Source: Bdellovibrio sp. (lineage in GTDB: Bacteria > Bdellovibrionota > Bdellovibrionia > Bdellovibrionales > Bdellovibrionaceae). From it: a stretch of 15,287 nt of DNA. Positions 8,397-14,205 of this stretch are shown here, piece after piece (position 1 is the stretch's first letter; every line of letters begins with the position of its first letter). Below the pieces are notes generated by a model. It saw only the letters and a list, made by a program, of their open reading frames with translations. It searched no databases and was not told the origin of the DNA. The translations under genes and the position numbers were made by a program. The stretch is from assembly GCA_019104905.1 (NCBI GenBank), contig JAHRXB010000096.1, forward strand, positions 1-15,287, in the 5' to 3' direction.

Positions 8397-9053
8397 CTAG
8401 AAGTAAGCCATCAGCCCGGCGGCCAGGTTCAGCCCTGAGACGGTGCTTTCTCCGATACCGGATTGTTTTTGATAAATGTAGCCGGCATCCATGCGGAAAC
8501 CGACATTGCTGCCGGTGGGGAACCACTTCATGAAGGGCCCGACAAAGAAGTCCATGATGTCGACTTTGGATCCAGATCCGCTGTCACGTTGGCCGAAAGA
8601 GCCCGTGCCTCCGACGCCGTATAAGAAAGCTTCTCCGGAGATATTCGGAATCATGTTGTAGTCTGCAAATCCGCCCAGCCTATAAAGTGTCGTCGTGATA
8701 CTTCCTGTGGCATCCGAAGAGTAAGACAGCAAGGGGCCCACTTCATAGGTCCCCATGTTCCAGCCAAACTTACCGGCAAGGGTGATGTCGGTTTCGTTCT
8801 CCGCACTTGCGGCATCCGATTTTGTGTTCATAAGGCTAAAACTCATGGCGACGACGTACTTACGGGAGCTGGAAGCCTCCGAGGGTTCGCTAAATTCATC
8901 GTGAGTTAACTCATAGACTTGTCCCTGCTCAAGACGTCCCCCCGCAAACTCGACGACCGCTTGGTTGCCTTTGACTTTACGAACTTTGATTTTCTGAGCA
9001 AAGGAAGCGGAAGAAAAAGTTAAGAGAGCCGTAACCAGAAGCCACTTTTTCAT
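8397..9053 (-). CDS. Small outer-membrane beta-barrel protein
   Basis: This 218-residue exported protein is predicted to form a small outer-membrane beta-barrel. The signal peptide MKKWLLVTALLTFSSASFA is cleaved before QKI. Residues 20-50 (KVRKVKGNQAVVEF...GQVYEL) look like a small periplasmic beta module. From about residue 64 the sequence alternates hydrophobic and polar residues in strand-like segments separated by Gly/Ser/Asp turns, and it ends in aromatic Tyr-Phe, the usual signal for insertion by the BAM complex. There are no cysteines. The length fits an eight-stranded barrel. The ATG is preceded by GGAAAGG at six bases. It is transcribed divergently from the HD-GYP gene and convergent with the cysteine-rich gene. 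Whether it is structural, an adhesin or a transport barrel cannot be told. Confidence 0.88.
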   Translation of the reverse strand: MKKWLLVTALLTFSSASFAQKIKVRKVKGNQAVVEFAGGRLEQGQVYELTHDEFSEPSEASSSRKYVVAMSFSLMNTKSDAASAENETDITLAGKFGWNMGTYEVGPLLSYSSDATGSITTTLYRLGGFADYNMIPNISGEAFLYGVGGTGSFGQRDSGSGSKVDIMDFFVGPFMKWFPTGSNVGFRMDAGYIYQKQSGIGESTVSGLNLAAGLMAYF

Positions 9054-9100
9054 AAAAGACCTTTCCTAAGGAATTAAACGATAGTTCAAAGTCTTTCAAT

Positions 9101-9118
9101 CCTCGCTGAGGCTGTCAA
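9101..9118 (-). promoter_or_regulatory. Candidate promoter of the barrel gene with an inverted repeat in the spacer
   Basis: Read on the minus strand, a perfect TTGACA (9113-9118) is followed by the inverted repeat CCTC-AGC-GAGG (9101-9111). The best -10 at 17-base spacing, AAGACT, is poor. A consensus -35, weak -10 and dyad in the spacer is a pattern seen with activator-dependent promoters, but this is a single weak case. Confidence 0.35.
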
Positions 9119-9127
9119 CCGGAAGTT

Positions 9128-9142
9128 GTCTCATCTTGAGAC
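9128..9142. promoter_or_regulatory. Inverted repeat in the divergent region, possible operator
   Basis: GTCTCA-TCT-TGAGAC is a perfect six-base inverted repeat with a three-base centre. It lies between the candidate promoters of the divergent barrel and HD-GYP genes, a good place for a shared regulator. No regulator gene is adjacent. Confidence 0.4.
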
Positions 9143-9160
9143 TCAAAGATTTCTCTAATT

Positions 9161-9187
9161 TAAGTTTTATATATTTAAAGCCGAAAA
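9161..9187 (+). promoter_or_regulatory. Sigma-28 (FliA)-like promoter of the HD-GYP gene
   Basis: TAAGTTTT (9161-9168), an 11-base spacer, and GCCGAAAA (9180-9187) match the enterobacterial flagellar sigma-28 consensus TAAAGTTT-N11-GCCGATAA at 13 of 16 positions with the exact spacer. It lies 28 bases before the start codon and just before the ribosome binding site, as expected for a short leader. The surrounding AT-rich sequence raises the chance of a fortuitous -35, but the GCCGA core is less likely by chance. Confidence 0.55.
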
Positions 9188-9215
9188 TTATAAAGTTAGG
9201 GGAGAAGGGAGCCAT

Positions 9216-9863
9216 ATGTCGTCTTCCTGGGGAGACATTCCTGCGTGGGCCTATGAGGCCGCTCAGGCACTCATGCAATCTTTGAACGTTGTGGATCCAG
9301 CGACATATGCGCATTGCTGTCGTGTGGGCGAAATGTCCCGTAAGCTATCTCGGGATATTGGCCTTAATGAGTACGAACAAAAGCTTGCTGAGTTCGCGGG
9401 ACTCTTTCATGATATCGGCAAAATCGGCATCCCTCAGTCTATCATTGCCAAACCAGGGAAATTGGATGAATCCGAGTACCTGATGATGCAAAATCACTCT
9501 GTTATTAGCGAAGAAATTGTGAAGCCTTTGGCAAAACATAACTTTTTTGCCGAGATTCTTCCCAGCATCCGTGGGCATCATGAGCGTGTGGATGGGACAG
9601 GGTATCCAGATAAGATCCGAGGCGATGAGATTCCCCTGATTGCGCGGGTCATTTTAGTCGTCGATACTTACGATGCGATGTCGCAGACTCGAGCTTATCG
9701 TAAAGGTTTGTCTGATGAAACGGTCTATGCGGAACTAAAAAGATGTTCCGGGACGCAATTTGATTCACAACTTGTGAAGACCTTCCTCGAAGTCCATAGT
9801 TCTTGGAGCAAACAAGAGGTGGATCAGGAAACTCTTCACCATCTTATCAAGCGAGTTGCTTAA
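9216..9863 (+). CDS. HD-GYP domain cyclic-di-GMP phosphodiesterase
   Basis: This 215-residue protein is essentially a stand-alone HD-GYP domain without a receiver, sensor or membrane segment, so it should be cytoplasmic. HD-GYP proteins hydrolyse cyclic di-GMP to pGpG and GMP at a metal centre. Visible signature residues are His33 (YAHCCRVGE), His65-Asp66 in LFHDIGKIGIP, His94, HHERVDGTGYP (His121-His122, GYP 129-131) and Asp150 in VVDTYDAMSQTR. The metal ligands and the GYP motif are thus intact. The usual Gly after the His94 motif (HPxxG) is Ser98 here. The ATG has an AAGGGAG site at proper spacing. The gene is single, preceded by a sigma-28-like promoter and followed by a hairpin. In predatory Bdellovibrio, cyclic di-GMP governs motility and predation choices, so a motility-linked role is plausible. 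Confidence 0.95.
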   Translation: MSSSWGDIPAWAYEAAQALMQSLNVVDPATYAHCCRVGEMSRKLSRDIGLNEYEQKLAEFAGLFHDIGKIGIPQSIIAKPGKLDESEYLMMQNHSVISEEIVKPLAKHNFFAEILPSIRGHHERVDGTGYPDKIRGDEIPLIARVILVVDTYDAMSQTRAYRKGLSDETVYAELKRCSGTQFDSQLVKTFLEVHSSWSKQEVDQETLHHLIKRVA

Positions 9864-9895
9864 TAAAAATCAATGAAAAGATTTTGTAAATGGCG

Positions 9896-9935
9896 AGGTC
9901 GGCACAATGTGCTGGTGAAACACTTTGGCCGACCT
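9896..9935. terminator. Long imperfect hairpin between convergent HD-GYP and DUF1338 genes
   Basis: AGGTCGGC (9896-9903) pairs with GCCGACCT (9928-9935). After a bulged A, CAATGTG (9905-9911) pairs with CACTTTG (9921-9927) with one mismatch, leaving a nine-base loop. It starts 33 bases after the HD-GYP stop and ends 8 bases from the DUF1338 stop. There is no clear T run on either strand, so it may act as a bidirectional terminator, a transcript-stabilising 3' structure, or a repeat-family element. Confidence 0.6.
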
Positions 9936-9943
9936 GTTACTTG

Positions 9944-10744
9944 TTATTGAAGTCGATTTGTACTTTCAAAAATCTTATCTGCAGAGGCCGCAACAAATCC
10001 CTGATAGAGTTTTCCATTTGCTAGAGAATAGCGTTTTGCGAACTCGTAATAACATCCGGGAATATTGTGAGTGCCATCGTCAAATGACACGGGAATCTCG
10101 GAAGCCATTGTGGAACTTTGCTCTAGGTAGTCGGCAGGGGACCCTTTGATTTCTCCACCTGATTTATTCAAAGTATAGCCTTTGCTTTTAACAAAATCGT
10201 TTAAAGTTTGAATGTCGTTAAACTTCTTAAGATTGTTGATGTTCACTGTAAAATGATTGGGTCTGAAGCCATAGGCCGCCACCCATGAGGCGTATTCACT
10301 TTCTTTGGCAAGTTCTGCGTAAAGAGCATAAGTCATTTTCCAAGGGCGACCGGCCATGGCAAAAGCTTCATTCTGAATCATAGAATCGGGGATTTGATCC
10401 ACCAATTTATTGACGGTTTCGCGAACGAACGGAGAAACCTTTTCTAGTTCCAATTCACTAATAAAGATCTTCGGCATTTTTTCGTTAGGATGCTCATAGT
10501 GTTTTGCATAGAGTTTCTTCTCTACGAAAGTATAGTCTCCCTTTTCAACGTAACCGAACTTTTTGAAGTGCTGAGCCAGAGACTCGATCCCGAGGCGAGG
10601 ATGATTAAAGGTACGAAGGGCAATGTGGTCATTGAGGACCGTTTCTCCTTCGGACGTAAAAATATCATAGATGCGTTTTGCCGCAGGGTTGAGCTGGCAG
10701 TAGTCTGCCCACATTTTTTCCAGTAGAGTTTCAAGACTCATCAT
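9944..10744 (-). CDS. DUF1338 family protein, 2-oxoadipate dioxygenase/decarboxylase-like
   Basis: This 266-residue cytoplasmic protein is of the DUF1338 type, a family with a vicinal-oxygen-chelate-like fold. The studied member, HglS of Pseudomonas putida, is an iron enzyme that converts 2-oxoadipate to D-2-hydroxyglutarate in lysine breakdown. Its metal and substrate residues (two His, one Glu, and an Arg four residues after the first His) have likely equivalents here: His40 and Arg44 in NDHIALRTF, His164 in FRPNHFTVNIN, and Glu234 in GCYYEFAKRY. HglS-type proteins are longer (roughly 450-470 residues); this is the short form, so its substrate may differ. The first of two adjacent ATG codons is chosen because GAGGAG lies eight bases upstream. 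It is divergent from the M14-type gene and has no lysine-pathway gene next to it. Confidence is high for the family and moderate for the reaction. Confidence 0.88.
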   Translation of the reverse strand: MMSLETLLEKMWADYCQLNPAAKRIYDIFTSEGETVLNDHIALRTFNHPRLGIESLAQHFKKFGYVEKGDYTFVEKKLYAKHYEHPNEKMPKIFISELELEKVSPFVRETVNKLVDQIPDSMIQNEAFAMAGRPWKMTYALYAELAKESEYASWVAAYGFRPNHFTVNINNLKKFNDIQTLNDFVKSKGYTLNKSGGEIKGSPADYLEQSSTMASEIPVSFDDGTHNIPGCYYEFAKRYSLANGKLYQGFVAASADKIFESTNRLQ

Positions 10745-10776
10745 AGGCTGTTCTCCTCATCAGCGGAAGGTTACCG

Positions 10777-10787
10777 CTCTTGAAGAG
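10777..10787. promoter_or_regulatory. Palindrome in the DUF1338 / M14 divergent region
   Basis: CTCTT-G-AAGAG is a perfect 5+1+5 palindrome between the divergently transcribed genes. It could be an operator shared by both. No clear sigma-70 promoter is recognisable around it. Confidence 0.3.
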
Positions 10788-10828
10788 GGGGTGCAATGCC
10801 CCATCTATGGCTTTGAGCGTTATCCATT

Positions 10829-10856
10829 GGAGGGTGGCGATAATTCGCCAAGAATG
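10829..10856 (+). promoter_or_regulatory. Ribosome binding site separated from ATG by a small hairpin
   Basis: GGAGGG (10829-10834) is 19 bases from the ATG at 10854, too far for normal use. A five-pair hairpin, GGCGA-TAAT-TCGCC (10836-10849), fills the gap. If folded, it leaves an effective spacing of about five bases. The alternative GTG at 10791 has GAGGGG directly against it, also poor. The start is therefore uncertain. Confidence 0.35.
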
Positions 10857-11879
10857 GAGTTTATGAGTTCACTTCCTGAGATCCAACAAATTGAAAAAAG
10901 AATTCAGACCTTGGGGGCGTTGGCGCGCTCGGAAGTTCTTGCCTACAGTGAGCTGGGATCACTGCGCTTTCCTATTTATAAAATCAGTTTTGGAAGTGAA
11001 GACCCGCAAGCACCCGTTTTAGGTTTTATCGGAGGAGTGCATGGACTTGAGCGTATCGGTGCCCAGGTCTGTGTGGCGCTGATGAATTCGCTTTCAGAGT
11101 TGGCTTTGTGGGACGAGACCTTGCAAAAAACTTTGCAGAAGGTGCGTATCTTTTTTATTCCGACGGTGAATCCTATTGGGATTTACAAGAAAACACGAAG
11201 CAACCCCCAGGGTGTGGATCTGATGAGAAACGCTCCCGTCGAGGCGGAAAATCCCGCACGATGGGTCGGAGGACATCGCTTCAGTAATCAGATTCCATGG
11301 TATCGGGGCCCCCTGGGAGCTGCGATGGAGATCGAATCCCAGGCTTTGATTTCCGCGGTAGAAAAAGAAATCGCGCGCAGTTCGTTGGCGATCACAGTCG
11401 ATGTTCATTCGGGTTTTGGCTTTCAAGATCGTCTGTGGTTTCCCTATGCAAAAACGGTGAAACCGTTTCCTGATCTTCCGTTGATGTACTCTTTGAAAGA
11501 ACTGTTGGATCGCACTTATCCTCATCATTTTTATCGCGTCGAACCCCAGGCCCAAAGTTATACGACTCACGGAGATCTGTGGGACTATCTCTACGATCAA
11601 CATTTAGGGCGCGATCGGCAGAATAAATATTTACCCTTGTGTTTAGAGATGGGTTCATGGATGTGGGTGAAAAAAAATCCTTGGCAGATCTTCCGAGCCG
11701 AGGGGCCTTTCAATCCGTTGATAGGACATCGCCATCAAAGAACTCTGCGTCGCCATAACACATTGATGGAGTTTTTAATTCGAGCCGTGGCGTCTTCGCA
11801 AGCCTGGGCGCAATTTCCTAAAGATAAGGAAGAGGAACTTCATAGAAAAGCAAAGGAGTTGTGGTATGACCCCGTCTAA
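10854..11879 (+). CDS. M14 zinc carboxypeptidase-like metallopeptidase
   Basis: The protein has 341 residues from the ATG at 10854; a GTG at 10791 would add 21 residues that do not look like part of the domain. There is no signal peptide, so it should be cytoplasmic. M14 signature residues appear in order: His63 and Glu66 (GGVHGLERIG) and His185 (DVHSGFG) for zinc, the NPIG...R.N..GVDLMRN block (residues 106-126), and a candidate general base Glu265 (LCLEMGSW). The family's usual DLNRN is DLMRN here: Asn is replaced by Met, while the Arg that grips the substrate carboxylate is kept. This may change specificity. It may belong to the DUF2817-like branch of M14. Its 3' end overlaps the hydrolase gene by 14 bases, so the two are a coupled pair, possibly for trimming peptides or amide/ester derivatives taken from food or prey. 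Confidence 0.88.
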   Translation: MEFMSSLPEIQQIEKRIQTLGALARSEVLAYSELGSLRFPIYKISFGSEDPQAPVLGFIGGVHGLERIGAQVCVALMNSLSELALWDETLQKTLQKVRIFFIPTVNPIGIYKKTRSNPQGVDLMRNAPVEAENPARWVGGHRFSNQIPWYRGPLGAAMEIESQALISAVEKEIARSSLAITVDVHSGFGFQDRLWFPYAKTVKPFPDLPLMYSLKELLDRTYPHHFYRVEPQAQSYTTHGDLWDYLYDQHLGRDRQNKYLPLCLEMGSWMWVKKNPWQIFRAEGPFNPLIGHRHQRTLRRHNTLMEFLIRAVASSQAWAQFPKDKEEELHRKAKELWYDPV

Positions 11880-12603
11880 AAAATGGATTCTGCTGCGTGG
11901 TTTGGCCCGAGGAGTGGGGCATTGGGGTTCTTTTGTTGATAAAATGAAAGCGCACTTTCCGCAGGATCAGTTTGAGCTGATAGATCTTCCTGGCAATGGC
12001 GCCCGCTATAAAGAGAAAAGCCCCACCAGAATTTCTGATTACGTTAAAGACCTACGAAGTCATTCTGAGTTTGTAAAGTCCGGTGAGCCCTTTCATATTT
12101 TGTCGGTATCGTTGGGGGCCATGATCACAGTGGAGTGGATGCGTGAGTTTCCTCATGAAGTGCAGAAGGCATTTTTAGTTTGCACAAGCTCGTCAGGCTA
12201 TTCGCCTTTTTATCATCGCTTCCAGCCGGCGAATGTTTTGAAGTCCACTTGTCTTTTGTGGGCGCAAGATGAAGTGCAGTGGGAAAAGACGATTTTAGAG
12301 ATGATCACCAACAGCCGTGAACGTCGAGATGCCGAGCTGCTTTCTTTGGTGACCTACACCAAGGGGCACCCCGTGAAAATGGAGAATATTCTTCGCCAGA
12401 TGATCGCGGCTTCAAAATATCGCTTTCCTCATGAGGCTCCGGGGGATGTGCGTTTGATAGGAAGTCATGGAGATCGCCTGGTCTCGCCAAACTGCACGCT
12501 TCAAATTGCCAAGGGGTGGGGATTAAAGCCCGCAATGCATCCTTGGGCCGGGCATGACATCCCCATTGATGACCCTCAGTGGCTGCTGGAGCACTTGCTC
12601 TAA
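11866..12603 (+). CDS. Alpha/beta hydrolase
   Basis: This is a 245-residue cytoplasmic alpha/beta-fold hydrolase. The expected elements appear in order: an N-terminal strand followed by an oxyanion-type segment (ILLRGLARGVGHW), a nucleophile elbow SVSLG with Ser82, a candidate acid Asp203 (GSHGDRLV), and the catalytic His230 (WAGHDIPID). The elbow departs from the usual GxSxG by having Ser at the first position, which small-residue rules of the fold tolerate. The RG in place of the more common HG near residues 11-12 is also worth noting. The substrate cannot be deduced; esterase, thioesterase or amidase activity is possible. The ATG has AGGAG seven bases upstream, inside the end of the M14-type gene, and overlaps that gene by 14 bases, so translation is probably coupled and the two enzymes likely share a pathway. 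Confidence 0.9.
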   Translation: MTPSKKWILLRGLARGVGHWGSFVDKMKAHFPQDQFELIDLPGNGARYKEKSPTRISDYVKDLRSHSEFVKSGEPFHILSVSLGAMITVEWMREFPHEVQKAFLVCTSSSGYSPFYHRFQPANVLKSTCLLWAQDEVQWEKTILEMITNSRERRDAELLSLVTYTKGHPVKMENILRQMIAASKYRFPHEAPGDVRLIGSHGDRLVSPNCTLQIAKGWGLKPAMHPWAGHDIPIDDPQWLLEHLL

Positions 12604-12605
12604 AA

Positions 12606-12712
12606 CCCCCGTTCCCTGGTAAATTTTTAGGGGTAAGTTTTTCAAAAGAAGTGACGTTTTTTTACCACCAAACCTCATATATTTGAGAGGGAGCCTGCCA
12701 ACGCAAGGCTCC
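12606..12712. other. Intergenic region with weak hairpins between hydrolase and porin-like genes
   Basis: The 168-base gap holds several modest structures. ACCCC (12605-12609) could pair with GGGGT (12630-12634), followed by AAGTTTTTC, a weak terminator candidate. TGGTAAA (12617-12623) and TTTACCA (12661-12667) are complementary over a 37-base loop. A better hairpin is GGAGCCT (12690-12696) with AGGCTCC (12706-12712) and a nine-base loop. TTGACT (12714-12719) and TATTCT (12735-12740) resemble a promoter but with only 15 bases between them. Confidence 0.35.
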
Positions 12713-12769
12713 GTTGACTCTAAAGGCCTTTTCTTATTCTCTATGAACTGGACTTTTATCCAGAGGAAA

Positions 12770-12775
12770 ATGTGA
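12770..12775 (+). promoter_or_regulatory. Start-stop ATGTGA overlapping the GTG start
   Basis: An ATG at 12770 is followed at once by TGA, and the same bases include the GTG start at 12772. The shared ribosome binding site AGAGG (12762-12766) serves both. Initiation at the ATG would stop immediately, which could lower expression of the porin-like gene; it may equally be chance. Confidence 0.3.
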
Positions 12776-14205
12776 GGGGAAAAACCTACATTGCCGCGGT
12801 GCTTGCAAGCATGGCGGTGACCACAAAAGCAAAAACTCAATCCCTAAGTTTGAAGGACCTTCAAGCTCAAGGGGTGAGTTCCATTGAGGAGCCTCAAAGC
12901 TCTTCTCCGGCGCAAGTCTATGGTCAAATCCGGATGGAAGGGATGCAGTACTTTACGCCCATCCCTGAGTCACCTCAATTGACGTACAGTCAGCTTCTTT
13001 CCGCACGTCTCTCAGCCCTCAAAGAAACCTCCTTGGTGGATCTTGCGGCGGATATCTCCGGCGGAACTTTCTTCTCGCGTGGTCAGTCTCATTTTGTCGT
13101 TCACGAGGCGTACTTGGCTTCGCATGGTATGGGCTCCTTCCGGGGCTTTCTAGGGCGCAAGAAGAAAGATTGGAGTGAGTTGGATCGTCGTTGGCAATTG
13201 GGCTTGTGGCAGCCGAACTTCGCGATCGATGCTCTTCGACCTGAAGAACAAGGACTGTCGGGTTTGTTTTTAGATTACAACACCGAGGGCTGGGAGCTTC
13301 TTGGGTTTGCGACCCCGATGTTTATCCCAAGCATGGGCCCCGATATTCGCGAAGAAGGCGGGGGGCTAGTGGCGGACAGTCGCTGGTATCGTGCGCCCTC
13401 TCGCGATTATGATTTCAACAACCGCATTAACAACATCCGCTACGAGTTGGATATTCCCGAGACGGCGAAGCTGGTCGGCAATGGAGGCGTGGCCTTCATG
13501 GGGAGACTGGGGAATAAAGAAAAGGGCCCTTGGGTTGTAACCAGTGCCGGTTATCTTCCGGTGAATGAGTTGATTCTTAAACGCAAAAACTTTAAAGACG
13601 TTTCGGAAGATAAGGTGGACGTGACGGTGTCACCTGATGTGACCTATCACAGTATCTACTCCATGGATGTGGGGTACTCTTTTTCCAATCTAAAAGCCTC
13701 TATTTCCTATTTGCAGGATGACCCTCGTGAAAAGTTGCCGGAAACGGAATGGTCTATTCAGCGGTTGAATCCAATTCAAGCCTATGCGGCAGCTTTTGAC
13801 TTTTCACTTTCCAATGTTTGGACCAAAACTTTGGCCTTTCAGTTGGAGTATCTGAAGGTTGAGGGGGGTGGCATTGTGGACGTTCTGGCGAATGGAACTC
13901 CGGATGACTTCACTCTTTTCGATAAACGTTTGAAGTTCACCAATGCTTTGTCCTTCCGAGTAGAGGGGCAGTTGGCGAGCTTCTTCCGTCGTCCTTTTGT
14001 AACCAGATTTAAATATCTTTATGACTATGATCAAAGAGGCTCGCTGTTGAATACTGAGTTCCTCTATTATCCAAGTCAAAAGTGGGCCGTGGTCATGGGG
14101 GGAGACGTTTTGGGCGTGCAGGATGAGTCCTACAATGCCTCCAGTTTCCTCAATCAATATCGTGCGAATGACCGGGTCTACGGAGGCATGACGTATGTTT
14201 TCTAG
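12772..14205 (+). CDS. Outer-membrane beta-barrel (porin-like) protein
   Basis: This is a 477-residue exported protein. The GTG start has AGAGG five bases upstream and gives a signal peptide of about 20 residues (MRGKTYIAAVLASMAVTTKA). No closer ATG is in frame until residue 14, inside the signal. After a Ser/Gln-rich linker (about residues 22-48), the sequence from VYGQIRMEG onward shows many alternating hydrophobic/polar strands with turns of Asp, Asn and Gly, and it ends in Tyr-Val-Phe. This is typical of large outer-membrane barrels of the porin or alginate-export type. There are no cysteines. The gene overlaps the following lipoprotein gene by 11 bases, so the two are co-translated and probably form an outer-membrane complex. 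The transported substrate is unknown. Confidence 0.88.
   Translation: MRGKTYIAAVLASMAVTTKAKTQSLSLKDLQAQGVSSIEEPQSSSPAQVYGQIRMEGMQYFTPIPESPQLTYSQLLSARLSALKETSLVDLAADISGGTFFSRGQSHFVVHEAYLASHGMGSFRGFLGRKKKDWSELDRRWQLGLWQPNFAIDALRPEEQGLSGLFLDYNTEGWELLGFATPMFIPSMGPDIREEGGGLVADSRWYRAPSRDYDFNNRINNIRYELDIPETAKLVGNGGVAFMGRLGNKEKGPWVVTSAGYLPVNELILKRKNFKDVSEDKVDVTVSPDVTYHSIYSMDVGYSFSNLKASISYLQDDPREKLPETEWSIQRLNPIQAYAAAFDFSLSNVWTKTLAFQLEYLKVEGGGIVDVLANGTPDDFTLFDKRLKFTNALSFRVEGQLASFFRRPFVTRFKYLYDYDQRGSLLNTEFLYYPSQKWAVVMGGDVLGVQDESYNASSFLNQYRANDRVYGGMTYVF

Noticed and set aside
10836..10843. GGCGATAA as a sigma-28 -10 element for the M14-type gene
   Set aside because: No matching -35 element lies 11 bases upstream, and the bases are better explained as a hairpin arm.
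10791..10853. GTG start adding 21 residues to the M14-type protein
   Set aside because: The ribosome binding site is directly against the GTG and the extra residues do not look like domain sequence; not fully excluded.
11094..11603. 169-residue minus-strand frame inside the M14-type gene
   Set aside because: The plus strand carries the complete ordered M14 motif set; the antisense frame resembles no known family.
12674..12687. CTCA-N6-TGAG dyad as the same operator as the one upstream of the HD-GYP gene
   Set aside because: The spacer length differs (six versus three bases) and only four bases per arm match, so chance is likely.
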